DNA of 15,405 nucleotides from Deltaproteobacteria bacterium. Its GTDB lineage: Bacteria > Desulfobacterota > B13-G15 > RBG-16-54-18. The position numbers and the translations under genes were made by a program. Of this stretch, positions 7,701 to 14,338 are shown piece by piece (position 1 is the first letter of the stretch; every line of letters starts with the position of its first letter). The stretch covers positions 1 through 15,405 of the forward strand of contig QMLM01000014.1 of NCBI GenBank assembly GCA_003646745.1, given 5' to 3'. The notes below the pieces were generated by a model. It ran no database searches and was not told the DNA's origin. It saw only the letters and a program-made list of their open reading frames with translations.

Positions 7701-7739
7701 TTTAAAAAGGGGATGACCTATAAGTATAAGGTCATCCCC
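7701..7739 (-). terminator. Intrinsic terminator after the first pilin gene
   Basis: Minus-strand hairpin with a perfect 11-base stem (GGGGATGACCT at 7709-7719 against AGGTCATCCCC at 7729-7739), a nine-base loop and TTTTT after it (7708-7704). It begins ten bases beyond the stop of the first pilin. The run of T leads straight into the ribosome site of the next pilin, so it can act as a partial terminator or as a 3' stabiliser that gives the first pilin more message than the rest. Confidence 0.85.
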
Positions 7740-7748
7740 CAAGTTGCT

Positions 7749-8191
7749 TTACTTTCTCGGCATAAATTTTGCCGGCAAGTCCCCGCCCCAGTTTTTCTGA
7801 TAACCGTTAACATCATCGTATGTAAGGTGTAGATTCAATAACTTGCCATTAACTGCGCTGCTCAAGTTGGTCAAACTTGCCTGGAAAAATCCTTCATCAT
7901 CGTTAGTATATGTCCACGTTATGCTACTTACATACCTATTGCTCACTGATGCGAAAGTGTTGGCTATATTGGCATAAGCAACATCGGCGGGAAATGCCCC
8001 AAAGAGGCATGGTATTCTGAAGCTGCCTGACCCAATGCATCCAGCGCAGAGGTGACCTCACTCATCTTCGCCTTCACCGTATAATCCAGATAAGCCGGGA
8101 TGGCGATGGCGGCCAAGATACCCACAATGGCAACTACGATCATAAGCTCAATCAACGTAAAACCCTTCTTGTTCTTAACCTTTTTCAACAT
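7749..8191 (-). pseudogene. pilA: Type IV pilin (PilA-like), split by a one-base frameshift
   Basis: First gene of the pilin cluster. ATG at 8191 follows AGGAGG with eight bases of spacing; leader MLKKVKNKKG, then FTLIELMIVVAIVGILAAIA with Phe1 and Glu5, then a complete amphipathic helix up to EYHASLGHFP. At about 7989, within TTTCCCGCCGATG, the frame is lost and stops at 7964. Adding one base restores ADVAYANIANTFASVSNRYV and the whole C-terminal domain to the stop at 7749, ending AKFMPRK. The corrected protein would have 147 residues, the normal pilin length, and aligns through its full length with the copy at 7690. Position, strong ribosome site and following terminator are what one expects for the major pilin. 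Either the gene is freshly inactivated or the base was lost in sequencing. Confidence 0.78.
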
Positions 8192-8301
8192 AACCTCATC
8201 CTCCTTTTATTTTTTAAATTTATTAGGCCATCTTTTATTTATTTGGCAATAACCTGGATATCTTCCTCCAGCCTCCTTTTCGTATATTCCACCCCCTTTC
8301 T

Positions 8302-8331
8302 ATATTATTTAGGCACCTTATATCTAAGCAA
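8302..8331 (-). promoter_or_regulatory. Candidate sigma-70 promoter of the pilin cluster
   Basis: Minus strand TTGCTT (8331-8326, four of six -35 matches), an 18-base spacer and TAATAT (8307-8302, four of six -10 matches). Transcription would start near 8295, leaving a leader of about 100 bases before the pilin ATG at 8191. AT-rich surroundings allow other choices, so confidence is low. Confidence 0.3.
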
Positions 8332-8412
8332 ACTTCATGCCATCTTTAAGGCTCCCGCTAGTGCTTTAAAACCCTCACCCTCCACCTCCTCCCTCTATAA
8401 ATGGAGGCCGGC

Positions 8413-8433
8413 AGGTGACAATTTAGGTCACCT
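8413..8433. repeat. Perfect 7-base inverted repeat AGGTGAC/GTCACCT
   Basis: AGGTGAC (8413-8419) and GTCACCT (8427-8433) are exact reverse complements separated by seven bases. The arms lie about two turns of the helix from end to end, suitable for a dimeric DNA-binding protein; a small RNA hairpin is the other reading. No T-run follows on either strand, so it is not a terminator. Confidence 0.55.
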
Positions 8434-8502
8434 CTCGAGACAAAAAATTGTAACCCAGTTTTTCCCAATTTTCATCTATGGAAACAATCCCATGGCCGCA
8501 AT

Positions 8503-8518
8503 TCCATAAGTTTATGGA
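8503..8518. repeat. Palindrome TCCATAA-GT-TTATGGA upstream of PBP1A promoter
   Basis: Two perfect seven-base arms around a two-base centre. The palindrome ends 26 bases before the predicted -35 box of the PBP1A gene, a position suitable for an activator or repressor. No regulator gene is seen in the window. Confidence 0.5.
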
Positions 8519-8544
8519 CTGCATTCCACTGTCCGCTTTGGTCT

Positions 8545-8572
8545 TTTACTCGCCGCTTTTGTGTGGTATTAT
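8545..8572 (+). promoter_or_regulatory. Candidate sigma-70 promoter of PBP1A gene
   Basis: TTTACT (8545-8550, four of six), 16 bases, TATTAT (8567-8572, five of six). Transcription from about 8579 gives a leader of roughly 24 bases to the ATG at 8603. This would exclude the in-frame GTG at 8561 as the start, since it lies upstream of the initiation point. Confidence 0.4.
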
Positions 8573-8602
8573 AGTATTAATTTTTATGATTGCAATACTT
8601 TG

Positions 8603-11032
8603 ATGATGGAGAAAAAGATTAAAAAAGCCGTCTTGATGATTATCCCCTGTTTGGCTCTCGCCTGCCTCTTGGTCGGTGTGGGGACTTACCTGTATTTCTC
8701 CTTCACACTGCCCCCCATCAAGTCCTTAGAAGACTACAAACCCTCTATCATCACCCAGGTTTTTTCAGATGACGGAGAGCTGATAGGAGAATTCTACAGG
8801 GAGTATAGAATCGTGGTCCCCATCGAGAGGATCCCCAAGATATTGAGCCAGGCCTTTGTAGCGGCCGAAGATGCAAAGTTTTACCAACATAAAGGGATCT
8901 CCTACCTCGGTATCCTGAGGGCAATAGCCAAAAACATAATGGCGGGCAGAATCATTCAGGGGGGAAGCACTATCACCCAGCAAGTGGTCCGTTCACTGCT
9001 GCTGACTAGAGAGAGGACACTGTCCAGGAAGATCAGGGAGATATTGTTGGCGCACAGGATAGAAAAGTATCTCACCAAGGAGGAGATCCTTTATATCTAC
9101 CTCAATCAGATCTATCTAGGTCATGGGAACTATGGGGTGGAGGCAGCCGCCCGAGATTATTTTGGCAAGGGGGTCGAGGAACTTAATCTGGCCGAGGCCG
9201 CATTGCTAGCAGGGCTGCCCCGTGCCCCGGAGAAGTATTCACCTTTGCACCACCTGCCACAGGCAAAAAAACGCCAGGCCTACGTGCTAGGTCGCATGGT
9301 AGAAGATGGCTATATTACTAAGGAAGAAGCAGAGCAGGCCTACCAGGCCCCTCTAGAGATAAAGGCGAGAAAAAATAAATATCTGAACGTCGCCCCTTAC
9401 TTCACCGAATTTATCAGGATGTACCTTCAGGAAAAATATGGAGAGGATCTCCTTTACAACCAAGGCCTGCGAGTCTACACTACCCTGGACCTGAAGATGC
9501 AACAGGCAGCCCAAGAGGCCCTGCAGAAGGGACTCAGGGCTCTTGACAAAAGACAGGGTTACCGTGGGCCGGATATGGTGTTAAAAAAGGACGAAATCGC
9601 GGCCTTTTGCCAGGAAATGGCCAAAAAGCTGCTGAAAAGCCCTATCACGGTGGGCAAAACCTATCTAGGGGTGGTAACAGGGATATCAAAGGCAAAAAAA
9701 CGGGTATGGGTACGCATTGGAGAGGTAAGGGGTTATATACCCTTTGAAACAATGCGTTGGGCGCGTTCCCCAAACCCAGAGGTGGATTATAAAGCAGCTA
9801 TCCTAAAAGACCCTTCTGGTGTCCTTAAGGTGGGATATGTAATCCAAACGAAGGTAAAGGATATACTGCCCAAGGGGCTGCTCAAGCTTGAGCTGGAACA
9901 GGAACCAGAGGTTCAGGGAGCCATCCTCTCTATAGAGTTGCCCACGGGATACGTCCGTGCCATGGTGGGGGGGAGGAATTTCTTACAGAGCCAATTTAAC
10001 CGCGCCCTGCAGGCCCACCGACAGCCTGGGTCTGCCTTTAAACCCATCATCTACGCCGCCGCCCTGGACAAGGGGTTCACCCCTGCCTCTATCATTATCG
10101 ACTCCCCGGTCATCTACTATGATGCCCTCAAGGGGGACAATTGGAAGCCTAAAAACTTCGAAGAACGTTTCTATGGGCCTACTACCCTCAGGACTGCCTT
10201 AACCCACTCAAGAAATGTGGTGACCATAAAGTTGCTGCGGGATATCGGGATACCATACGCTATAGAGTATGCACGCAAGCTGGGGATAGAATCGCCATTG
10301 GCCCCTAACCTCTCCCTCGCCTTGGGCTCTTCGGAGGTCACCCTGCTGGAACTTGTAAGGGCCTATGCGGTATTTGCCGCCCGTGGACACCTTATCAAGC
10401 CCATTTTCATTAAGAAGATCTTGGACAGAGATGGCAATATCCTTGAAGAAAACCATCCTTTACCACTGGAAGAAGATTTGAAAACTGAAGAAGGGGACAT
10501 CGTGGAGGAAGATTTAAAGGGTGAACAAGAGGGCTTTTACCCACAGGTAATCAGTGCACAAACCTCTTACATCATGACCAACCTCCTGGAAGGAGTGATA
10601 AAAAATGGGACTGGCTGGAGGGCGCGAGGCCTCGGCCGTCCCTGTGCAGGCAAGACCGGTACCACCAATGAATACACTGACGCCTGGTTTGTCGGTTATA
10701 CACCTGATCTTATCACTGGGGTGTGGGTGGGCTTTGATGAGAAGAAACCTTTAGGGAGGTTTGAAACAGGTTCACGGGCTGCCTCTCCCATTTGGGTCTC
10801 CTTTATGAAGAAGGCCCTAGAGGCAAAACCGGTGAAGAACTTCCCTATTCCAGAAGGGATCGTCTTTGCTAAGATCGACCCCACAACCGGCTTGCTTGCA
10901 CCTCCTGGTGAAAAAGAAGCCATCTTCGAGTGCTTTAAAGAGGGAACACAACCAACCACGTTTGCCAGCGAAGCCTCTTCGACCCAGATCGAGGATTTCC
11001 TGAAATCTGACACCCTGCTACAAGAGGAATAA
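8603..11032 (+). CDS. mrcA: Penicillin-binding protein 1A, bifunctional peptidoglycan synthase
   Basis: An 809-residue class A PBP that polymerises lipid II (glycosyltransferase 51) and cross-links the stem peptides in the periplasm, anchored in the inner membrane. One membrane helix lies at about 9-32. The GT51 domain shows EDAKFYQHKG with the catalytic Glu at 89, GGSTITQQ (120-127) and the stretch KEEILYIYLNQIYLG. An OB-like insert (about 340-430, including GVVTGISKAKKRVWVRIGEV) is typical of the 1A type. The transpeptidase has S477-A-F-K480 (acylated serine), S536-R-N538 and K684-T-G-T. The start is taken at ATG 8603, with ATG 8606 next to it; neither has a strong ribosome site, and the GTG at 8561 would add 14 residues that do not look conserved. 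It stands alone between the pilins and converges on dppF with 133 bases between them, where no clear terminator was found. Confidence 0.95.
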   Translation: MMEKKIKKAVLMIIPCLALACLLVGVGTYLYFSFTLPPIKSLEDYKPSIITQVFSDDGELIGEFYREYRIVVPIERIPKILSQAFVAAEDAKFYQHKGISYLGILRAIAKNIMAGRIIQGGSTITQQVVRSLLLTRERTLSRKIREILLAHRIEKYLTKEEILYIYLNQIYLGHGNYGVEAAARDYFGKGVEELNLAEAALLAGLPRAPEKYSPLHHLPQAKKRQAYVLGRMVEDGYITKEEAEQAYQAPLEIKARKNKYLNVAPYFTEFIRMYLQEKYGEDLLYNQGLRVYTTLDLKMQQAAQEALQKGLRALDKRQGYRGPDMVLKKDEIAAFCQEMAKKLLKSPITVGKTYLGVVTGISKAKKRVWVRIGEVRGYIPFETMRWARSPNPEVDYKAAILKDPSGVLKVGYVIQTKVKDILPKGLLKLELEQEPEVQGAILSIELPTGYVRAMVGGRNFLQSQFNRALQAHRQPGSAFKPIIYAAALDKGFTPASIIIDSPVIYYDALKGDNWKPKNFEERFYGPTTLRTALTHSRNVVTIKLLRDIGIPYAIEYARKLGIESPLAPNLSLALGSSEVTLLELVRAYAVFAARGHLIKPIFIKKILDRDGNILEENHPLPLEEDLKTEEGDIVEEDLKGEQEGFYPQVISAQTSYIMTNLLEGVIKNGTGWRARGLGRPCAGKTGTTNEYTDAWFVGYTPDLITGVWVGFDEKKPLGRFETGSRAASPIWVSFMKKALEAKPVKNFPIPEGIVFAKIDPTTGLLAPPGEKEAIFECFKEGTQPTTFASEASSTQIEDFLKSDTLLQEE

Positions 11033-11165
11033 AGTAGAACTCTTGCCTTAACCAATACCCTATATATACTATTTTCTTTAATAGAGGCGGCCAAACATCT
11101 CCATTCCTTATGAAAGGGAATCGTCGTACGCCGACTATGAAGTTTTTTCAGTTGCTTATGGGGCC

Positions 11166-12140
11166 TCAAACCCTAAAGCAGGCCACATGGTGTCCAGGAG
11201 AAACTTCCTTTAAGATTGGTGGTTGCTCGTGGCAAATCTGTTGCGCCTGAGGGCAGCGGGTATGAAAAGGACAGCCAAAAAGGGGGTTAAAAAGGTCAGG
11301 CAAATCTCCCGAAAGCGGTGATGTAACGCCGCGGCGGCTGGGATCTGGTTGGGGAATGGCCTTGAGGAGCCCTTGAGTATAAGGATGCAGTGGCCTCTGA
11401 TAGATTTCCTCCCGGGGGGCAAGTTCTACAATCTTGCCCAGGTACATCACAGCCACTCGCTGGCTGATATACCTCACTACATTGAGATCATGGGAGATGA
11501 AGAGATAGGTGAGATGAAATTTACCTTGCAATTCCTGCAGAAGGTTGAGGATCTGGGCCTGAATGGAGACATCAAGGGCAGAAACTGGCTCATCTGCAAC
11601 GATAAATTTAGGGCGAAGCGCCAGGGCCCTGGCGATACCCACCCGTTGCCTTTGTCCCCCGCTGAACTCATGGGGGTATCTGTAGAGGTGGTCTTCTTCC
11701 AAGCCTACAATCTCCAAAAGACGCCGGACCTCCTGCTGCCTCTCTCTTTTACTGTCAAAGAGACGGTGGATGATAAGTGGTTCCTCGACGATCTCTTTTA
11801 CCCTTTTGCGAGGGTTCAAAGAGGAATAAGGGTCTTGAAAGATAATCTGGGCCCTCCTCCTTAGCCGACGCAGTTCCTTCCCCCGTAGCCTGCTGATTTG
11901 CTCGCCTTCGAAATAAACCTCACCACTAGTGGGATCCTCCAAGCGTAAGAGCAACCTCCCCATTGTGGATTTGCCACAACCGGATTCCCCCACCAAACCC
12001 AGGGTTTCACCCTCTTTAATGAAGAGATCCACCCCATCCACCGCCTTTATAACTCCCTTGGCAGGAGAGAAAGGACCTTTGCGCAGGGGAAAGTATTTCT
12101 TCAGTTCTTTGGCTACAATCAAACCTTGCCTTTCATCCAT
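11166..12140 (-). CDS. dppF: Oligo/dipeptide ABC transporter ATPase, DppF/OppF type
   Basis: A 324-residue ATPase that would pair with DppD on the cytoplasmic side of a peptide (or nickel-type) importer. Walker A GESGCGKS (51-58), FQDPYSSLNPR in the Q-loop region, signature FSGGQRQRVGIARAL, Walker B FIVADEPVSALDVS and the switch histidine in LFISHDL. The C-terminal oligopeptide-transporter module is complete and has four cysteines (GCPFHTRC, then QQIC, then HHVAC). The start is the ATG at 12140, which overlaps the dppD stop by eight bases (ATGGATGA), so the two are coupled; the same frame stays open far upstream through dppD but has no family similarity there. Length is standard. Substrate cannot be read from the ATPase. 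DppF is assigned over OppF only on general resemblance. Confidence 0.92.
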   Translation of the reverse strand: MDERQGLIVAKELKKYFPLRKGPFSPAKGVIKAVDGVDLFIKEGETLGLVGESGCGKSTMGRLLLRLEDPTSGEVYFEGEQISRLRGKELRRLRRRAQIIFQDPYSSLNPRKRVKEIVEEPLIIHRLFDSKRERQQEVRRLLEIVGLEEDHLYRYPHEFSGGQRQRVGIARALALRPKFIVADEPVSALDVSIQAQILNLLQELQGKFHLTYLFISHDLNVVRYISQRVAVMYLGKIVELAPREEIYQRPLHPYTQGLLKAIPQPDPSRRGVTSPLSGDLPDLFNPLFGCPFHTRCPQAQQICHEQPPILKEVSPGHHVACFRV

Positions 12141-13095
12141 AAAGCCAACATCTCGCTTGATGCCCGGGGGCAAGGGGGATAAGAGAGGGTACTTCCTTTC
12201 GACAGATCTCCTTCGCGAAAGTGCAGCGGGGATGAAAACGGCAACCGGGTATCTCCTCCAGAGGATTGGGTACATTACCGGGGATAGGATGAAGTTCGTC
12301 CATATGGGGCCTAGGTACAGATGAGAGTAACCCCATGGTATATGGGTGTTTGGGATCGGCAAAAAGGGTCCTTACATCTGTATACTCCACTATTTTGCCT
12401 GCATACATCACGGCTACCTTATCTGCTGTCTGGGCGATGACTCCTAGGTCATGGGTGATCAGGACCATCGCCAACCCCCTTTTCTCCCTCAGCCCCTGGA
12501 TCAGCTCCAATATCTGGGCCTGTATTGTTACGTCCAGTGCCGTGGTGGGTTCATCGGCGATCAATAGGATTGGATCACCTGCCAAGGCCATGGCGATCAT
12601 GACCCGCTGCCTCATCCCCCCGCTGAGCTGGTGGGGATAATCTTTCATCCTCAGCGAGGCATCGGGCATGCCCACTAATCTCAACAGCTCTATCGCCCTT
12701 TGCCTCGCCTCCTTCTTCTTCAGCCTCTTGTGCACACATAGGGCCTCGGTTACCTGGGCCCCAATGGTAAATACAGGGTTCAGGGAGGTCATAGGTTCCT
12801 GAAAAATCATCCCTATCTCTCCACCCCTGATCATACGCATCTGCCCCTCATCCAACTCCAGCAGATTCTTCCCCATAAAGATTATCTCCCCCCCCACTAT
12901 TCTCCCCTTGGGCTTAGGAACTAGGCGCAGAACAGAAAGAGCGGTTACACTCTTACCACAACCGGATTCCCCTACCAGACCCAAAGTCTCTCCCCTTCCT
13001 ACCTCCAAGTCCACATCGTCCACTGCCTTGATGATCCCCCAGCGGGTAAAAAAATAGGTCTTCAGCCCTCTTATTTTAAGCAGGCCATCGTTCAC
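12133..13095 (-). CDS. dppD: Oligo/dipeptide ABC transporter ATPase, DppD/OppD type
   Basis: A 320-residue ATPase, partner of the downstream dppF. It has Walker A GESGCGKS (42-49), FQEPMTSLNPV, signature LSGGMRQRVMIAMAL, Walker B LLIADEPTTALD and VLITHDL. The C-terminal module contains cysteines in GCRFHPRC, EIC and ARCW, an arrangement that binds a [4Fe-4S] cluster in at least one characterised DppD; whether this protein does so is inferred. The start is GTG at 13095, fixed by a strong ribosome site; the frame is open much further upstream, but that part is translated tRNA-Leu sequence. It is the first gene of its transcript: a predicted promoter and the tRNA terminator lie directly upstream, so the usual dppA, dppB and dppC are not on this transcript. 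Confidence 0.93.
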   Translation of the reverse strand: MNDGLLKIRGLKTYFFTRWGIIKAVDDVDLEVGRGETLGLVGESGCGKSVTALSVLRLVPKPKGRIVGGEIIFMGKNLLELDEGQMRMIRGGEIGMIFQEPMTSLNPVFTIGAQVTEALCVHKRLKKKEARQRAIELLRLVGMPDASLRMKDYPHQLSGGMRQRVMIAMALAGDPILLIADEPTTALDVTIQAQILELIQGLREKRGLAMVLITHDLGVIAQTADKVAVMYAGKIVEYTDVRTLFADPKHPYTMGLLSSVPRPHMDELHPIPGNVPNPLEEIPGCRFHPRCTFAKEICRKEVPSLIPLAPGHQARCWLYG

Positions 13096-13101
13096 AGAAA
13101 T

Positions 13102-13108
13102 ACCTCCT
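13102..13108 (-). promoter_or_regulatory. Ribosome binding site deciding the dppD start
   Basis: Minus-strand AGGAGGT, a near-full match to the 16S rRNA tail, ends six bases before GTG 13095. It settles the start in a frame that remains open for 85 further codons upstream. Confidence 0.85.
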
Positions 13109-13118
13109 GAGATAGGGC

Positions 13119-13190
13119 TCACCCTAATCGTGAAAATACCACTTTCCCACCAACGGTTCAAGGACTCTAGAAGACATCCCCTTAGGGTGA
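13119..13190. repeat. 9-base inverted repeat flanking the dppD promoter
   Basis: TCACCCTAA (13119-13127) and TTAGGGTGA (13182-13190) are exact reverse complements, 54 bases apart. The left arm covers the expected transcription start of dppD and the right arm lies 21 bases upstream of its -35 box. The pair could be two operator sites for one regulator with DNA looping between them. Confidence 0.6.
13133..13161 (-). promoter_or_regulatory. Candidate sigma-70 promoter of dppD-dppF
   Basis: Minus strand TTGAAC (13161-13156, four of six), 17 bases, TATTTT (13138-13133, four of six). Transcription would begin near 13126 and give a leader of about 30 bases containing the ribosome site. It lies after the tRNA terminator, as an independent promoter should. 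Confidence 0.45.
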
Positions 13191-13195
13191 CAGTG

Positions 13196-13236
13196 AAAAT
13201 AAAAAAGCCTTTCCCCCACTCAAGTTGGAGGAAAGG
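13196..13236 (-). terminator. Intrinsic terminator of tRNA-Leu
   Basis: On the minus strand, 12 bases after the tRNA CCA end, CCTTTCC (13236-13230) pairs with GGAAAGG (13214-13208). The stem extends inward by about four further pairs including one G-T, and is followed by TTTTTTATTTT. It separates the tRNA from the dppD transcript. Confidence 0.8.
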
Positions 13237-13248
13237 ACCCAAAAAATT

Positions 13249-13335
13249 TGGTGCCGAAGGCGGGACTCGAACCCGCACAGGCCTGCGCCCACTAGACCCT
13301 GAACCTAGCGCGTCTACCAGTTCCGCCACTTCGGC
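13249..13335 (-). tRNA. tRNA-Leu (anticodon CAG)
   Basis: An 87-base gene including encoded CCA. The acceptor stem GCCGAAG pairs with CTTCGGC, followed by discriminator A and CCA. The anticodon arm is CTAGG-TTCAGGG-TCTAG with CAG at the anticodon position, reading CUG codons. A long variable arm (TGGGCGCAGGCCTGTG region) marks it as a class II tRNA, and the T-arm has GGTTCGAGTCC. It is transcribed toward dppD but has its own terminator. Translating through it gives leucine-tRNA-derived peptides that should not be annotated as protein. Confidence 0.97.
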
Positions 13336-13344
13336 ACAAATCCA

Positions 13345-13373
13345 TTGCAAAAAGCCACTATGTAACCTATACT
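13345..13373 (+). promoter_or_regulatory. Predicted sigma-70 promoter of ribF
   Basis: TTGCAA (13345-13350, four of six), a 17-base spacer and TATACT (13368-13373, five of six). Transcription would start at about 13380, some 30 bases before the ribF ATG. Confidence 0.55.
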
Positions 13374-13392
13374 AATCTATTAATTTTGTCAA
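13366..13392 (-). promoter_or_regulatory. Predicted sigma-70 promoter of tRNA-Leu
   Basis: Minus strand TTGACA (13392-13387, perfect), 15 bases, TATAGG (13371-13366, four of six). The start would fall near 13359, about 24 bases before the mature tRNA 5' end. The spacer is short, so the exact -10 is uncertain; the perfect -35 box is the main support. Confidence 0.45.
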
Positions 13393-13411
13393 GAGGGGGT
13401 GAAAGAGATAC

Positions 13412-14338
13412 ATGAGGATCATAGATGACCTCAACTTCAGCAAAGAAGAATTTTCCTCCCCCACCTTGACCATCGGAAGCTATGATGGTCTTCATCTTGG
13501 CCATCAAATGATCATCACAAGGGTAATTGAAAGGGCCAAAAGCTGGGGTGGTGAAGCGGTACTGCTCACCTTTGAACCTCACCCTGCGAAGGTCCTCTAC
13601 CCACAATTAAATCTCTCTCTCATCACCCCTTATAAAAAGAAGATGATGCTTTTGGAGAGATTTGGCGTAGACGTAGTTATCAATCTCCCCTTCACTGAAA
13701 ACCTATATGAGATGTCAGCACAGGAATTTATTGAGGAAATCGTCTGCAACCGGATCGGCCCTCGCTTGGTAGTGGTGGGATTCAATTTTACCTTCGGGAA
13801 AGATAGGGAGGGTACGGCCGAGAAGTTGCAGCAAATGGGGAGAAAGCTCGGCTTTGAGGTTGAGATCATCCCACCTTACACCTTGGACCACGAGGTAGTA
13901 AGTAGCACGCGTATAAGAGAATTGATCGCACAGGGGAAAATCAAGGATGCCAATCGCATGCTGGGGAGAAATTTTATTATCCTGGGCAAGGTCATCCATG
14001 GTCACTCACGGGGAAGGAGCTTAGGTTATCCCACCGCCAACCTGGAGATCAGTCAGGATCTCTACCCCAAAGAAGGGGTCTACGCCGCTTACGTAACCCT
14101 GGAGGGGAAAACCTACCGAGGTGTGGTAAACATCGGGACCAATCCCACCTTTGGCGATGAGGAACTTGCCATAGAGGTTTTTCTCCTCGACTATCAGGGG
14201 AACATCTATGACAAGGAGTTAGAGGTGGCCTTTGTGGACAGGCTCAGAGAGGAGAAGACCTTCACCTCCCCTGAAGAATTGGTTCGACAGATAGAGAAAG
14301 ATATCCAGCGGGCAAAGGAGATCTTGCGGAGACAATGA
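13412..14338 (+). CDS. ribF: Bifunctional riboflavin kinase / FAD synthetase
   Basis: A 308-residue cytoplasmic enzyme that phosphorylates riboflavin to FMN and then adenylylates FMN to FAD. The N-terminal nucleotidyltransferase domain has GSYDGLHLGH (22-31), containing the HxGH motif; Tyr24 replaces the more usual Phe. It is followed by LLTFEPHPAKVL, VVVGFNFTFGKDREG and SSTRIRELI. The C-terminal flavokinase domain has GRSLGYPTANL with GYPTAN at 205-210, then YPKEGVYAAYV, NIGTNPTFG and the catalytic-Glu region IEVFLLDY. Length is typical. The start ATG 13412 has GAGA close by and a GGGGGTG further upstream; it fits the family N-terminus. The stop overlaps the next gene by four bases (ATGA), so the two are translated together. 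Confidence 0.96.
   Translation: MRIIDDLNFSKEEFSSPTLTIGSYDGLHLGHQMIITRVIERAKSWGGEAVLLTFEPHPAKVLYPQLNLSLITPYKKKMMLLERFGVDVVINLPFTENLYEMSAQEFIEEIVCNRIGPRLVVVGFNFTFGKDREGTAEKLQQMGRKLGFEVEIIPPYTLDHEVVSSTRIRELIAQGKIKDANRMLGRNFIILGKVIHGHSRGRSLGYPTANLEISQDLYPKEGVYAAYVTLEGKTYRGVVNIGTNPTFGDEELAIEVFLLDYQGNIYDKELEVAFVDRLREEKTFTSPEELVRQIEKDIQRAKEILRRQ

Larger units (their letters stand above)
8192..8602. other. Divergent intergenic region between pilins and PBP1A
   Basis: About 410 bases with no convincing reading frame. It holds the pilin ribosome site and a predicted minus-strand promoter on the left, the predicted PBP1A promoter on the right, and two inverted repeats between them. I looked for a sigma-54 promoter (GG and GC at the -24/-12 spacing), common before pilA, and did not find a convincing one. 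The length is more than two promoters need, so regulatory sites or a small RNA are possible, but nothing in the sequence proves this. Confidence 0.6.

Noticed and set aside
7383..7989. Phase-variable switching of pilin copies by homopolymer slippage
   Set aside because: Neither frameshift lies in a tract of more than three identical bases or in a tandem repeat, so ordinary slippage-based phase variation is not supported.
6360..8191. Repeated array at the four pilin N-termini
   Set aside because: The similarity is conservation of the prepilin signal and helix among paralogues, already diverged at DNA level; it is not a CRISPR or mobile repeat.
8192..8300. Sigma-54 promoter before the pilin cluster
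   Set aside because: No GG and GC pair at the required ten-base spacing with good flanks was found upstream of 8191.
11033..11165. Intrinsic terminator between the convergent mrcA and dppF genes
   Set aside because: There are short dyads (ATTCC/GGAAT, GTCG/CGAC) and a TTTTTT run at 11144-11150, but the stems are only four to five pairs and are not adjacent to the T-run.
11349..11864. 171-codon plus-strand open frame inside dppF
   Set aside because: It lies wholly opposite a conserved ATPase gene, and its product has no recognisable domain.
12141..12362. Longer dppF start at 12362
   Set aside because: The extra residues are the out-of-frame shadow of dppD; the ABC domain begins just after the ATG at 12140.
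13096..13350. N-terminal extension of dppD upstream of 13095, containing a peptide like VAELVDALGSGSSG
   Set aside because: This is the sense translation of the tRNA-Leu gene and its flank, a familiar annotation artefact; the strong ribosome site at 13102-13108 fixes the true start.
13130..13375. Plus-strand open frame across the tRNA region
   Set aside because: It is antisense translation of tRNA-Leu, with no ribosome site and no family similarity.
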